Positions 24,301-40,200 of a DNA stretch of 64,000 bases are shown piece after piece. The notes under the pieces were generated by a model that saw nothing but the letters and a program-made list of their open reading frames with translations, was not told where the DNA came from and ran no database searches. Both the position numbers and the translations under genes were made by a program. The stretch lies in the NCBI GenBank assembly GCA_947623455.1, contig OX392543.1, positions 19,218,757-19,282,756 of the forward strand, given 5' to 3'. Within the stretch, counting starts at the first letter, position 1. Each line of letters begins with the position of its first letter. The stretch is from Mimachlamys varia. Taxonomy: Eukaryota; Mollusca; Bivalvia; Pectinida; Pectinidae.

Positions 24301-27300
24301 CCGCAGTTGGCCATATTGATAAAAAACAAAATGACATGATGTTTACCATGTCAAACAATACAAATATATTTACATCTAAATATACGGAAATAAAGAAACA
24401 CTATTTTAAACAATTAAAACGGCTGTATGAGTTTTGAACACGGAATTCTACAGGGAGGGTCAGCTTGTGCCAATTATCATTGATAGATATGCAAATCAAT
24501 TACTTACAATCTGTTGTGGTATCCGTTCATAAAGGGGCATGTGTATATATGGAACAAAAGAAAGGAACAAACACATGAATCAACGGAGAAAATACAGTAC
24601 TTATCATTCAATTATTTTTCAATTTTTGAAAGAAGAAAATTTGAAACAAAATTATAACTGTGAACCTTATTGATAACTTGATTATCAACTTTTTGAAAAC
24701 ATCCTTTGGTTAGACCCATTGGACACAGATGAATAGTGTATGTAGTTCTAAAAATATATCGTTGAAACATGCGTTTCAATTCAACAACAGTGAATCAAGT
24801 ACAGAGGGAATTTGAAATCAATCTTGCGTATGGAATGTAAGAAAATGATATAAAGATGCTTTATGAATCAGTCTGGATATATCTCTTGGTCTAGTCGATG
24901 AACAGAAAACTATCGACAAACATATACAAATATGTTGTCAAATAACATTGCAGAATAGTTGATCGTATTTATAGGAAACTTTTGTAATTCTAGTCAATGG
25001 AAGAAGAAAAGTCGTGTGTCTTGAAGTAATTAAATCGTAAAATTTAAAGCAGCCTTCCAATTTAAGATTTTTTCTTGTTCATTCTTGATAAAAACAACTC
25101 AGTTACATTAGCCTATATAATAATGCTTTATTAACTGCTCTTCCCCATTAGACTTCAAATTAATCTTGTTGATTAAGCAACTCACTACATGTTCAGTTAT
25201 ACCGAATGTTGCATAAAATGTTTATTGGATCCGTTTTGTTTAAAATTGAAGTTAAATGCATATATACAAAATAATAAGATCCTGTCAACAAGAATATCAT
25301 AGATTCAAGAAGGGTTACCTAGTTGATGAAATCGTTCATTACGAGCTTTAACACATTCCTTCAATAAAACATGATTGACTTCAACCAATCAGATGATAAA
25401 TAAAAACATTCATTTTACTAAAACTGATAAATAAAGAAGAAACACTTCATTTAGGAAATTTATAGTACAATGATAATCAGTTATTCTGTTAACATGTGTA
25501 AATTATCAAAGATGAACACCTCAGTTGGCCACATTGAAAACAATAATTCAAGATGTTTACCATGAATGAAAATAAAAAAATGTCTTCAATTTAAATATAC
25601 CGCGAATAAAAGAAAAGAACAGTATTTAAGGAATTAAAACCGCTGAAGAAATGTTCAGCACGGAACTTTAAATGGAAGGTCAGCTTGTGCAAATGTTTAG
25701 TTATCAATATGATAGTCAATAACTTACCGGCTGTTGTCGTAGTCAGTCATAAAGGGTCAGGTGTAATTGAGGAAGAAAAGAAAAGAACAAACACTTAAAT
25801 CAACATAGACAATACAATACTTTTCATTCAATTATTTTTCAACTTTTGAAAGAAGAAAAGAGGAACACAATATTCACTGTAAACCTTATTGATTACTTGA
25901 TTATCAACCTTTTGAAAACACCCGTTGGTTAGACCCATTGAACACAGACCTACAGTATAATTAGTTCTAAGAAAATCGTTGAATCCTACGTTTCAATTCA
26001 ACAACAGTGAATCAAGTACATAAGCAATTTTGAAATTAATCTTGCGTATGCAAAGTAGGAAAATTATATAAAGATGCTTTATGAATCAGTCTGGATATGT
26101 CTTGCTTGGTCTAGTCGATTAACACAAAATTTTCGACAAACATATACAAACATGTTGTCATACAACATTGCAGAATATTCGATCATATTTATACGAAGCT
26201 TTTGTAATTCTAGTCAATGGAAGAAGAAAAGTCGTGTGTCTTGAAGTAATTAAATCATAAATGTTAAAGCAGCCTTCCAATTTAAGATTTTTTCTTGTTT
26301 ATTCTTGATAAAAACAACCTAGTAACATTTGCCTATATAATAATGCTTTATTAACTGCTCTTCACTATTTGACTTCAATTTAATCTTGTTCATTAAGCAA
26401 TTCACTGCAAAATGTTCAGTTATACCGAATGTTGCATAAAATGTTTGTTGGATCAGTTTTGTTTAAAATTGAGGTTAAATGCATATATACAAAATAATAA
26501 TATCCTGTCAACAATAATATCATGGATTCAAGAAGGGTTACCTAGATGATGAAATCGTTCATTACGAACTTTAATATATTGATTCAATAAAAAATGATTG
26601 ACTTCAACCAATCAGATGACAAAAGGAAATATTCATTTCACTAAAACTGATCAATAAAGATGAAACATTTGATTAAGACGATATATAGTAGAATGGGAAT
26701 CAGTTATTCTGCTAACATTTGTAAATTCAAAGAAATGAACATCTCAGTATGACATATTAATAAAAACCAAAGTTATAAGTTATTACCATGTAAGACAATA
26801 AATATATATCTTACATCTAAATATACCGAAATAAAGAAACATTAATTAAAAAGTTAAAACGTCTGAAATGAGTTTTGAGAACGGAACTCTACAGGGAGTG
26901 TCAGCTTGTGCAAATGCTTATCGATAGATATGATAATCAATTACTTACGAACTGATGTTGTATCCAGTCATAAAGTGGCAGGTGTATATATGGAAAAAAA
27001 AGAACAAACACATGAATCAACGTAGACAACAGTGAATCAAGTACAGAGGTAGATTGAGCTCAATCTTGCGTATGCAAAGCAGGAAAATTATATAAAGATG
27101 CTTTATGAATCAGTCTGGATATGTCTTGCTTTGCTTAGCCGATGAACACAAAACTTTTGACAAACATATACAAACATGTTGTCATACAACATTGCAGAAT
27201 AGTTGATCGTATTTATAGGAAACTTTTGTAATTCTAGTCAATGAAAGAAGAAAAGTCGTGTGTCTTGAAGTAACTAAATCATAAATGTTAAAGCAGCCTT

Positions 27301-30300
27301 CCAATTTAAGATTTTTTCTTGTTTATTCTTGATAAAAACAACCCAGTGACATTTGCCTATATAATAATGCTTTATTAACTGCTCTTCCCTATTTGACTTC
27401 CATTTAATCTTGTTCATTAAGCAATTCACTGAAAAATGTTCAGTTATACCGAATGTTGCATAAAATGTTTGTTGGATCCGTTCTGTTTAAAATTGAGGTT
27501 AAATGCATATATACAAAATAATAATATCCTGTCAACAATAATATCATGGATTCAAGAAGGGTTACCTAGATGATGAAATCGTTCATTACGAACTTTAATA
27601 AATTGATTCAATAAAAAATGATTGACTTCAACCAATCAGATGACAAAAGGAAATATTCATTTCACTAAAACTGATCAATAAAGATGAAACATTTGATTAA
27701 GACGATATATAGTAGAATGGGAATCAGTTATTCTGCTAACATTTGTAAATTCAAAGAAATGAACATCTCAGTATGACATATTAATAAAAACCAAAGTTAT
27801 AAGTTATTACCATGTAAGACAATAAATATATATCTTACATCTAAATATACCGAAATAAAGAAACATTAATTAAAAAGTTAAAACGTCTGAAATGAGTTTT
27901 GAGAACGGAACTCTACAGGGAGTGTCAGCTTGTGCAAATGCTTATCGATAGATATGATAATCAATTACTTACGAACTGTTGTTGTATCCAGTCATAAAGT
28001 GGCAGGTGTATATATGGAAAAAAAAGAACAAACACATGAATCAACGTAGACAACAGTGAATCAAGTACAGAGGTAGATTGAGCTCAATCTTGCGTATGCA
28101 AAGCAGGAAAATTATATAAAGATGCTTTATGAATCAGTCTGGATATGTCTTGCTTTGCTTAGCCGATGAACACAAAACTTTTGACAAACATATACAAACA
28201 TGTTGTCATACAACATTGCAGAATAGTTGATCGTATTTATAGGAAACTTTTGTAATTCTAGTCAATGAAAGAAGAAAAGTCGTGTGTCTTGAAGTATTTA
28301 AATCATAAAAGTTAAAGCAGCCTTCCAATTTAAGACTTTTTCTTGTTTCTGCTTGATAAAAACAACCCAGTGGCATTTGCCTATATAATAATGCTTTATT
28401 AACTGCTCTTCCCTATTTGACTTCCATTTAATCTTGTTCATTAAGCAATTCACTGCAAAATGTTCAGTTATACCGAATGTTGCATAAAATGTTTATTGGA
28501 TCCGTTTTGTTTAAAATTGAGGTTAAATGCATACATACAAAATAATAAGATCCTGTCAACAAGAATATCATAGATTCAAGAAGGGTTACCTAGTTGATGA
28601 AATCGTTCATTACGAGCTTTAACACATTCCTTCAATAAAACATGATTGACTTCAACCAATCAGATGATAAATGGAAACATTCATTTTACTAAAACTGATT
28701 AATAAAGAAGAAACACTTCATTTAGGAAATTTATAGTACAATGATAATCAGTTATTCTGTTAACATGTGTAAATTTTCAATGATGAACACCTCAGTTGGC
28801 CACATTGAAAACAACAATTTAAGATATTTACCATGAATGAAAATAAAAAAATGTCTTCAATCTAAATATACCGCGAATTAAAGAAAAGAACAGTATTTAA
28901 GGAATTAAAACCGCTGAATAAGTTTTCAGCACGGAACTTTAAATGGAAGGTCAGCTTGTGCAAATGTTTAGTTATCAATATGATAGTCAATAACTTACCG
29001 CCTGTTGTCGTAGTCAGTCATAAAGGGTCAGGTGTATTTGAGGAAGAAAAGAAAAGAACAAACACTTAAATCAACATAGACAATACAATACTTTTCATTC
29101 AATTGTTTTTCAACTTTTGAAAAAAGAAAAGAGGAACACAATATTCACTGTAAACCTTATTGATTACTTGATTATCAACCTTTTGAAAACACTCGTTGGG
29201 TAGACCCATTGAACACAGACCTACAGTATAATTAGTTCTAAGAAAATCGTTGAATCCTACGTTTCAATTCAACAACAGTGAATCAAGTACATAGGCAATT
29301 TTGAAATTAATCTTGCGTATGCAAAGCAGGAAAATTATATAAAGATGCTTTATGAATCAGTCTGGATATGTCTTGCTTTGCTTAGCCGATGAACACAAAA
29401 TTTTCGACAAACATATACATACATGTTGTCATACAACATTGCAGAATATTCGATCATATTTATACGAAACTTTTGTAATTCTAGTCAATGGAAGAAGAAA
29501 AGTCGTGTGTCTTGAAGTAATTAAATCGTAAAATTTAAAGCAGCCTTCCAATTTAAGATTTTTTCTTGTTCATTCTTGATAAAAACAACTCAGTTACATT
29601 AGCCTATATAATAATGCTTTATTAACTTCTCTTCCCCATTAGACTTCAAATTAATCTTGTTGATTAAGCAACTCACTACATGTTCAGTTATACCGAATGT
29701 TGCATAAAATGTTTATTGGATCCGTTTTGTTTAAAATTGAAGTTAAATGCATATATACAAAATAATAAGATCCTGTCAACAAGAATATCATAGATTCAAG
29801 AAGGGTTACCTAGTTGATGAAATCGTTCATTACGAGCTTTAACACATTCCTTCAATAAAACATGATTGACTTCAACCAATCAGATGATAAATAAAAACAT
29901 TCATTTTACTAAAACTGATAAATAAAGAAGAAACACTTCATTTAGGAAATTTATAGTACAATGATAATCAGTTATTCTGTTAACATGTGTAAATTTTCAA
30001 AGATGAACACCTCAGTTGGCCATATTGAAAAACAAAAATATAAGATATTTACCATGAATGAAAATAGAAAACATGTCTTAAATCTAAATATACTGCGAAA
30101 AAAGAAAACAGTATTTAAGGAATTAAAACCGCTGAATAAGTTTTCAGCACGGAACTTTAAATGAAGGGTAAGCTTGTACAAATGTTTAGTTATCAATATG
30201 ATAGTCCATAACTTACCGACTGTTGTCGTAGTCAGTCATAAAGGGTCAGGTGTATTTGAGGAAGAAAAGAAAAGAACAAACACTTAAATCAACATAGACA

Positions 30301-33300
30301 ATACAATACGTATCATTCAATTATTTTTCAACTTTTGAAAGAAGAAAAGAGGAACACAATATTCACTGTAAACCTTATTGATTACTTGATTATCAACGCT
30401 TTGAAAACACCCGTTGGTTAGACCCATTGAACACAGGCCTACAGTATAATTAGTTCTAAGAAAATCGTTGAATCCTACGTTTCAATTCAACAACAGTGAA
30501 TCAAGTACATAGGCAATTTTGAAATTAATCTTGCGTATGCAAAGTAGGAAAATTATATAAAGATGCTTTATGAATCAGTCTGGATATGTCTTGCTTTGCT
30601 TAGCCGATGAACACAAAACTTTCGACAAACATATACAAACATGTTGTCATACAACATTTCAGAATAGTTGATCTTATTTATACCAAACTTTTGTAATTCT
30701 AGTCAATGGAAGAAGAAAAGTCGTGTGTCTTGAAGTAATTAAATCATAAATGTTAAAGCAGCCTTCCAATTTAAGATTTTTTCTTGTTTATTCTTGATAA
30801 AAACAACCCAGTGGCATTTGCCTATATAATAATGCTTTATTAACTGCTCTTCCCTATTTGACTTCCATTTAATCTTGTTCATTAAGCAATTCACTGCAAA
30901 ATGTTCAGTTATACCGAATGTTGCATAAAATGTTTGTTGGATCCGTTTTGTTTAAAATTGAGGTTAAATGCATATATACAAAATAAAAATATCCTGTCAA
31001 CAATAATATCATGGATTCAAGAAGGGTTACCTAGATGATGAAATCGTTCATTACGAACTTTAATAAATTGATTCAATAAAAAATGAATGACTTCAACCAA
31101 TCAGATGACAAAAGGAAATATTCATTTCAACTGATCAATAAAGATGAAACATTTGATTAAGACGATATATAGTACAATGGGAAACAGTTATTCTGTTAAC
31201 ATTTGTAATTTAAAGAAATGAACATCTAAGTTGGACATATTAATAAAAACCAAAGTTATAAGATATTACCATGTAAGACAATAAATATATATCTTACATC
31301 TAAATATACCGAAATAAAGAAACACTAATTAAAAAGTTAAAACAACTGAAATGAGTTTTGAACACGGAACTCGACAGGGAGTGTCAGCTTGTGCAAATGT
31401 TTATTGAAAGATATGATAATCAATTACTTACAAGCTGTTGTTGTATCCAGTCATAAAGGGGCATGTACATATATGTGTCTTGAAGTAATTAAATCATAAA
31501 AGTTAAAGCAGACAATGCTTTATCAACTGTTTTTTCCTATTTGACTTCAAAGTAATCTTTTTTATTGAACAATTCACTGCAAAATGGTCAGTTATAACAA
31601 ATGCTGCATGACACATTCGTTTAATCCGTTTTGTTTAAAAGTGAGGTTAAATGTATATATACAAATCAATAATATCCTGTCAACAAAAAGATTATACATT
31701 CTATAAGGGTTATCTAGATGATGAAGTCGTTCAGTGTGAGATTTAATAAATTCCTTCAATAGAATATGTTTACTTCGACCAAGCAGATCAGAGGATCAAC
31801 AGAAATACTCATTTCACTAGACATGATCAATAATAACGAGGCATTTGATTTGATTTAGGCGATATAAAGTACAAGGATAATTAGTTATTCTGTTAACATT
31901 TGTAAATTTGAAGAAATGAACACCGCAGTTGGCCATATTGATAAAAAACAAAATTATATGATGTTTACCATGTCAAACAATACAAATATATTTACATCTA
32001 AATATACGGAAATAAAGAAACACTATTTTAAACAATTAAAATGGCTGTATGAGTTTTGAACACGGAATTCTACAGGGAGGGTCAGCTTGTGCCAATTATC
32101 ATTGATAGATATGCAAATCAATTACTTACAATCTGTTGTGGTATCCGTTCATAAAGGGGCATGTGTATATATGGAACAAAAGAAAGGAACAAACACATGA
32201 ATCAACGGAGAAAATACAGTACTTATCATTCAATTATTTTTCAATTTTTGAAAGAAGAAAATTTGAAACAAAATTATAACTGTGAACCTTATTGATAACT
32301 TGATTATCAACTTTTTGAAAACATCCTTTGGTTAGACCCATTGGACACAGATGAATAGTGTATGTAGTTCTAAAAATATATCGTTGAAACATGCGTTTCA
32401 ATTCAACAACAGTGAATCAAGTACAGAGGGAATTTGAAATCAATCTTGCGTATGGAATGTACGAAAATGATATAAAGATGCTTTATGAATCAGTCTGGAT
32501 ATATCTCTTGGTCTAGTCGATGAACAGAAAACTATCGACAGACATATACAAATATGTTGTCAAATAACATTGCAGAATAGTTGATCGTATTTATAGGAAA
32601 CTTTTGTAATTCTATTCAATGGAAGAAGAAAAGTCGTGTGTCTTGAAGTAATTAAATCGTAAAATTTAAAGAAGCCTTCCAATTTAAGATTTTTTCTTGT
32701 TCATTCTTGATAAAAACAACTCAGTTACATTAGCCTATATAATAATGCTTTATTAACTTCTCTTCCCCATTAGACGTCAAATTAATCTTGTTGATTAAGC
32801 AAGTCACTACATGTTCAGTTATACTGAATGTTGCATAAAATGTTTATTGGATCCGTTTTGTTTAAAATTGAGGTTAAATGCATATATACAAAATAATAAG
32901 ATCCTGTCAACAAGAATATCATAGATTCAAGAAGGGTTACCTAGTTGATGAAATCGTTCATTACGAGCTTTAACACATTCCTTCAATAAAACATGATTGA
33001 CTTCAACCAATCAGATGATAAATGAAAACATTCATTTTACTAAAACTGATAAATAAAGAAGAAACACTTCATTTAGGAAATTTATAGTACAATGATAATA
33101 AGTTATTCTGTTAACATGTGTAAATTTTCAAAGATGAACACCTCAGTTGGCCACATTGAAAAACAAAAATATAAGATATTTACCATGAATGAAAATAAAA
33201 AAATGTCTTCAATTTAAATATACTGCGAATAAAAAAAGAACAGTATTTAAGGAATTAAAACCGCTGAATAAGTTTTCAGCACGGAACTTTAAATGGAAGG

Positions 33301-33791
33301 TCAGCTTGTGCAAATGTTTAGTTATCAATATGATAGTCAATAACTTACCGCCTGTTGTCGTAGTCAGTCATAAAGGGTCAGGTGTATTTGAGGAAGAAAA
33401 GAAAAGAACAAACACTTAAATCAACATAGACAATACAATACTTTTCATTCAATTATTTTTCAACTTTTGAAAGAAGAAAAGAGGAACACAATATTCACTG
33501 TAAACCTTATTGATTACTTGATTATCAACGTTTTGAAAACACCCGTTGGTTAGACCCATTGAACACAGACCTACAGTATAATTAGTTCTAAGAAAATCGT
33601 TGAATCCTACGTTTCAATTCAACAACAGTGAATCAAGTACATAGGCAATTTTGAAATTAATCTTGCGTATGCAAAGCAGGAAAATTATATAAAGATGCTT
33701 TATGAATCAGTCTGGATATGTCTTGCTTTGCTTAGCCGACGAACACAAAATTTTCGACAAACATATACAAACATGTTGTCATACAACATTT
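21363..33791. repeat. Shuffled homogeneous satellite units
   Basis: The unit order here is no longer the 8316-bp HOR: 21363 A, 22387 D, 23605 B, 24303 C, 25521 D', 26744 A, 27768 A, 28792 D, 30012 D, 31227 B, 31925 C, 33143 D. Unit lengths stay within a few bases of the type units (1024, 1218, 698, 1218, 1223, 1024, 1024, 1220, 1215, 698, 1218, 1222). Scattered substitutions set these units apart from those at 1-18 kb, so this part is older or less recently homogenised. Confidence 0.85.
33189..33419 (+). other. Long D-type version of the conserved frame (76 aa)
   Basis: ATG at 33189 to TAA at 33417-33419. The product is very basic (K-rich N-terminal half with N-K-K-R and K-E-L-K motifs). It is followed by V-S-L-C-K-C and V-V-V-V-S-H-K-G-S-G and then E-E-E-K-K-R-T-N-T. 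There is no signal peptide or membrane segment and no family I recognise. Most D units have the same frame downstream of 'CTGAATAAGTTTTCAGCACG', but many lack a long upstream extension. AT-rich repeats make ORFs of this size by chance, so coding status is doubtful. Confidence 0.2.
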
Positions 33792-36700
33792 CAGAATAGT
33801 TGATCATATTTATACGAAACTTTTGTAATTCTAGTCAATGGAAGAAGAAAAGTCGTGTGCCTTGAAGTAACTAAATCATAAATGTTAAAGCAGCCTTCCA
33901 ATTTAAGATTTTTTCTTGTTTATTCTTGATAAAAACAACCCAGTGGCATTTGCCTATATAATAATGCTTTATTAACTGCTCTTCCCTATTTGACTTCCAT
34001 TTAATCTTGTTCATTAAGCAATTCACTGCAAAATGTTCAGTTATACCGAATGTTGCATAAAATGTTTGTTGGATCCGTTTTGTTTAAAATTGAGGTTAAA
34101 TGCATATATACAAAATAAAAATATCCTGTCAACAATAATATCATGGATTCAAGAAGGGTTACCTATATGATGAAATCGTTCATTACGAACTTTAATAAAT
34201 TCATTCAATAAAAAATGATTGACTTCAACCAATCAGATGACAAAAAGAAATATTCATTTCTCTAAAACTGATCAATAAAGATGAAACATTTGATTAAGAC
34301 GATATATAGTACAATGGGAGTCAGTTATTCTGTTAACATTTGTAAATTAAAAGAAATGAACATCTCAGTATGACATATTAATAAAAACCAAAGTTATAAG
34401 ATATTACCATGTAAGACAATAAATATATATCTTACATCTAAATATACCGAAATAAAGAAACATTAATTAAAAAGTTAAAACGTCTGAAATGTGTTTTGAG
34501 CACGGCACTCGACAGAGAGTGTCAGCTTGTGCAAATACTTATCGATAGATATGATAATCAATTACTTACGAACTGTTGTTGTATCCAGTCATAAAGTGGC
34601 AGGTGTATATATGGGAAAAAAAAGAACAAACACATGAATCAACGAAGAAAACAGTGAATCAAGTACAGGGGTAGTTTAAAATCAATCTTGCGTATGCAAA
34701 GCAGGAAAATTATATAAAGATGATTTATGAATCAGTCTGGTAATGTTTTGCTTTGCTTAGCCGATGAACACAAAACATTTGACAAACATATACAAACATT
34801 TTGTCATACAACATTGCAGATATTTGATCGTATTTGTAGGAAACCTTTGTAATTCTAGTCAATGAAAGGAAGAAAAGTCGTGTGTCTTGAAGTAACTAAA
34901 TCATAAATGTTAAAACAGCCTTCCAATTTAAGATTTTTTCTTGTTCATTCTTGATAAAAACAACCCAGTGACATTTGCCTATATAATAATGCTTTATTAA
35001 CTGCTCTTTCCTATTTGACTTGAATTTAATCTTGTTCATTAAGCAATTCACTGCAAAATGTTCAGTTATACTGAATGTTGCATAAAATGTTTATTGGATC
35101 CGTTTTGTTTAAAATTGAGGTTAAATGCATACATACAAAATAATAAGATCCTGTCAACAAGAACATCATAGATTCAAGAAGGGTTACCTAGTTGAAGAAA
35201 TCGTTCATTACCAGCTTTAACACATTCCTTCAATAAAACATGATTGACTTCAACCAATCAGATGATAAATAAAAACATTCATTTTACTAAAACTGATTAA
35301 TAAAGAAGAAACACTTCATTTAGGAAATTTATAGTACAATGATAATAAGTTATTCTGTTAATATGTGTAAATTTTCAAAGATGAACACCTCAGTTGGCCA
35401 CATTGAAAACAACAATTTAAGATGTTTACCATGAATGAAAATAAAAAAATGTCTTCAATCTAAATATACCGCGAATTAAAGAAAAGAACAGTATTTAAGG
35501 AATTAAAACCGCTGAATAAGTTTTCAGCACGGAACTTTAAATGGAAGGTCAGCTTGTGCAAATGTTTAGTTATCAATATGATAGTCCATAACTTACCGGC
35601 TGTTGTCGTAGTCAGTCATAAAGGGTCAGGTGTATTTGAGGAAGAAAAGAAAAGAACAAACACTTAAATCAACATAGACAATACAATACTTTTCGTTCAA
35701 TTATTTTTCAACTTTTGAAAGAAGAAAAGAGGAACACAATATTCACTGTAAACCTTATTGATTACTTGATTATCAACCTTTTGAAAACACCCGTTGGTTA
35801 GACCCATTGAACACAGACCTACAGTATAATTAGTTCTAAGAAAATCGTTGAATCCTACGTTTCAATTCAACAACAGTGAATCAAGTACATAGGCAATTTT
35901 GAAATTAATCTTGCGTATGCAAAGTAGGAAAATTATATAAAGATGCTTTATGAATCAGTCTGGATATGTCTTGCTTGGTCTAGTCGATTAACACAAAATT
36001 TTCGACAAACATATACAAACATGTTGTCATACAACATTGTAGAATAGTTGATCATATTTATACGAAACTTTTGTAATTCTAGTCAATGAAAGAAGAAAAG
36101 TCGTGTGTCTTGAAGTAATTAAATCATAAATGTTAAAGCAGCCTTTCAATTTGAGATTTTTTCTTGTTTATTCTTGATAAAAACAACCCAGTGACATTTG
36201 CCTATATAATAATGCTTTATTAACTGCTCTTCCCTATTTGACTTCAATTTAATCTTGTTCATTAAGCAATTCACTGCAAAATGTTCAGTTATACTGAATG
36301 TTGCATAAAATGTTTGTTGCATCCGTTTTGTTTAAAATTGAGGTTAAATGCATATATACAAAATAAAAATATCCTGTCAACAAGAATATCATAGATTCAA
36401 GAAGGGTTACCAAGATGATGAAATCGTTCATTACGAACTTTAATATATTGATTCAATAAAAAATGATTGACTTCAACCAATCAGATGATAAATAAAAACA
36501 TTCATTTTACTAAAACTGATTAATAAAGAAGAAACACACTTCATTTAGGAAATTTATAGTACAATGATAATCAGTTATTCTGTTAACATGTGTAAATTTT
36601 CAAAGATGAACACCTCAGTTGGCCACATTGAAAACAACAATTTAGGATGTTTACCATGAATGAAAATAAAAAAATGTCTTCAATCTAAATATACCGCGAA

Positions 36701-37264
36701 TAAAAGAAAAGAACAGTATTTAAGGAATTAAAACCGCTGAATAAGTTTTCAGCACGGAACTTTAAATGGAAGGTCAGCTTGTGCAAATGTTTAGTTATCA
36801 ATATGATAGTCCATAACTTCCCGGCTGTTGTCGTAGTCAGTCATAAAGGATCAGGTGTATTTGAGGAAGAAAAGAAAAGAACAAACACTTAAATCAACAT
36901 AGACAATACAATACTTTTCATTCAATTATTTTTCAACTTTTGAAAGAAGAAAAGAGGAACACAATATTCACTGTAAACCTTATTGATTACTTGATTATCA
37001 ACGTTTTGAAAACACCCGTTGGTTAGACCCATTGAACACAGACCTACAGTATAATTAGTTCTAAGAAAATCGTTGAATCCTACGTTTCAATTCAACAACA
37101 GTGAATCAAGTACATAGGCAATTTTGAAATTAATCTTGCGTATGCAAAGCAGGAAAATTATATAAAGATGCTTTATGAATCAGTCTGGATATGTCTTGCT
37201 TGATCTAGTCGATTAACACAAAATTTTCGATAAACATATACAAACATTTTGTCATACAGCATTG
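33792..37264. repeat. Second HOR type, copy 1 (3473 bp, D-end + A + D + D-start)
   Basis: A 3473-bp period covers the units A 34365-35389 (1025), D 35390-36614 (1225) and D 36615-37837 (1223), phased here from the point where similarity begins. Shared private variants include GTGTTTTGAGCACGGCACTC, 'AGGAAACCTTTG' and 'GAAGAAACACACTTC'. The period is independent of the 8316-bp HOR, so at least two amplification events with different unit sets occurred in one array. Confidence 0.88.
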
Positions 37265-40200
37265 CAGAATAGTTGATCATATTTATACGAAACTTTTGTA
37301 ATTCTAGTCAATGGAAGAAGAAAAGTCGTGTGTCTTGAAGTAACTAAATCATAAATGTTAAAGCAGCCTTCCAATTTAAGATTTTTTCTTGTTTATTCTT
37401 GATAAAAACAACCCAGTGGCATTTGCCTATATAATAATGCTTTATTAACTGCTCTTCCCTATTTGACTTCCATTTAATCTTGTTCATTAAGCAATTCACT
37501 GCAAAATGTTCAGTTATACCGAATGTTGCATAAAATGTTTGTTGGATCCGTTTTGTTTAAAATTGAGGTTAAATGCATATATACAAAATAAAAATATCCT
37601 GTCAACAATAATATCATGGATTCAAGAAGGGTTACCTATATGATGAAATCGTTCATTACGAACTTTAATAAATTCATTCAATAAAAAATGATTGACTTCA
37701 ACCAATCAGATGACAAAAAGAAATATTCATTTCTCTAAAACTGATCAATAAAGATGAAACATTTGATTAAGACGATATATAGTACAATGGGAGTCAGTTA
37801 TTCTGTTAACATTTGTAAATTAAAAGAAATGAACATCTCAGTATGACATATTAATAAAAACCAAAGTTATAAGATATTACCATGTAAGACAATAAATATA
37901 TATCTTACATCTAAATATACCGAAATAAAGAAACATTAATTAAAAAGTTAAAACGTCTGAAATGTGTTTTGAGCACGGCACTCGACAGAGAGTGTCAGCT
38001 TGTGCAAATACTTATCGATAGATATGATAATCAATTACTTACGAACTGTTGTTGTATCCAGTCATAAAGTGGCAGGTGTATATATGGGAAAAAAAAGAAC
38101 AAACACATGAATCAACGAAGAAAACAGTGAATCAAGTACAGGGGTAGTTTAAAATCAATCTTGCGTATGCAAAGCAGGAAAATTATATAAAGATGATTTA
38201 TGAATCAGTCTGGTAATGTTTTGCTTTGCTTAGCCGATGAACACAAAACATTTGACAAACATATACAAACATTTTGTCATACAACATTGCAGATATTTGA
38301 TCGTATTTGTAGGAAACCTTTGTAATTCTAGTCAATGAAAGGAAGAAAAGTCGTGTGTCTTGAAGTAACTAAATCATAAATGTTAAAACAGCCTTCCAAT
38401 TTAAGATTTTTTCTTGTTCATTCTTGATAAAAACAACCCAGTGACATTTGCCTATATAATAATGCTTTATTAACTGCTCTTTCCTATTTGACTTGAATTT
38501 AATCTTGTTCATTAAGCAATTCACTGCAAAATGTTCAGTTATACTGAATGTTGCATAAAATGTTTATTGGATCCGTTTTGTTTAAAATTGAGGTTAAATG
38601 CATACATACAAAATAATAAGATCCTGTCAACAAGAACATCATAGATTCAAGAAGGGTTACCTAGTTGAAGAAATCGTTCATTACCAGCTTTAACACATTC
38701 CTTCAATAAAACATGATTGACTTCAACCAATCAGATGATAAATAAAAACATTCATTTTACTAAAACTGATTAATAAAGAAGAAACACTTCATTTAGGAAA
38801 TTTATAGTACAATGATAATAAGTTATTCTGTTAATATGTGTAAATTTTCAAAGATGAACACCTCAGTTGGCCACATTGAAAACAACAATTTAAGATGTTT
38901 ACCATGAATGAAAATTAAAAAATGTCTTCAATCTAAATATACCGCGAATTAAAGAAAAGAACAGTATTTAAGGAATTAAAACCGCTGAATAAGTTTTCAG
39001 CACGGAACTTTAAATGGAAGGTCAGCTTGTGCAAATGTTTAGTTATCAATATGATAGTCCATAACTTCCCGGCTGTTGTCGTAGTCAGTCATAAAGGGTC
39101 AGGTGTATTTGAGGAAGAAAAGAAAAGAACAAACACTTAAATCAACATAGACAATACAATACTTTTCGTTCAATTATTTTTCAACTTTTGAAAGAAGAAA
39201 AGAGGAACACAATATTCACTGTAAACCTTATTGATTACTTGATTATCAACGTTTTGAAAACACCCGTTGGTTAGACCCATTGAACACAGACCTACAGTAT
39301 AATTAGTTCTAAGAAAATCGTTGAATCCTACGTTTCAATTCAACAACAGTGAATCAAGTACATAGGCAATTTTGAAATTAATCTTGCGTATGCAAAGTAG
39401 GAAAATTATATAAAGATGCTTTATGAATCAGTCTGGATATGTCTTGCTTGGTCTAGTCGATTAACACAAAATTTTCGACAAACATATACAAACATGTTGT
39501 CATACAACATTGTAGAATAGTTGATCATATTTATACGAAACTTTTGTAATTCTAGTCAATGAAAGAAGAAAAGTCGTGTGTCTTGAAGTAATTAAATCAT
39601 AAATGTTAAAGCAGCCTTTCAATTTGAGATTTTTTCTTGTTTATTCTTGATAAAAACAACCCAGTGACATTTGCCTATATAATAATGCTTTATTAACTGC
39701 TCTTCCCTATTTGACTTCAATTTAATCTTGTTCATTAAGCAATTCACTGCAAAATGTTCAGTTATACTGAATGTTGCATAAAATGTTTGTTGCATCCGTT
39801 TTGTTTAAAATTGAGGTTAAATGCATATATACAAAATAAAAATATCCTGTCAACAAGAATATCATAGATTCAAGAAGGGTTACCAAGATGATGAAATCGT
39901 TCATTACGAACTTTAATATATTGATTCAATAAAAAATGATTGACTTCAACCAATCAGATGATAAATAAAAACACTCATTTTACTAAAACTGATTAATAAA
40001 GAAGAAACACACTTCATTTAGGAAATTTATAGTACAATGATAATCAGTTATTCTGTTAACATGTGTAAATTTTCAAAGATGAACACCTCAGTTGGCCACA
40101 TTGAAAACAACAATTTAAGATGTTTACCATGAATGAAAATAAAAAAATGTCTTCAATCTAAATATACCGCGAATAAAAGAAAAGAACAGTATTTAAGGAA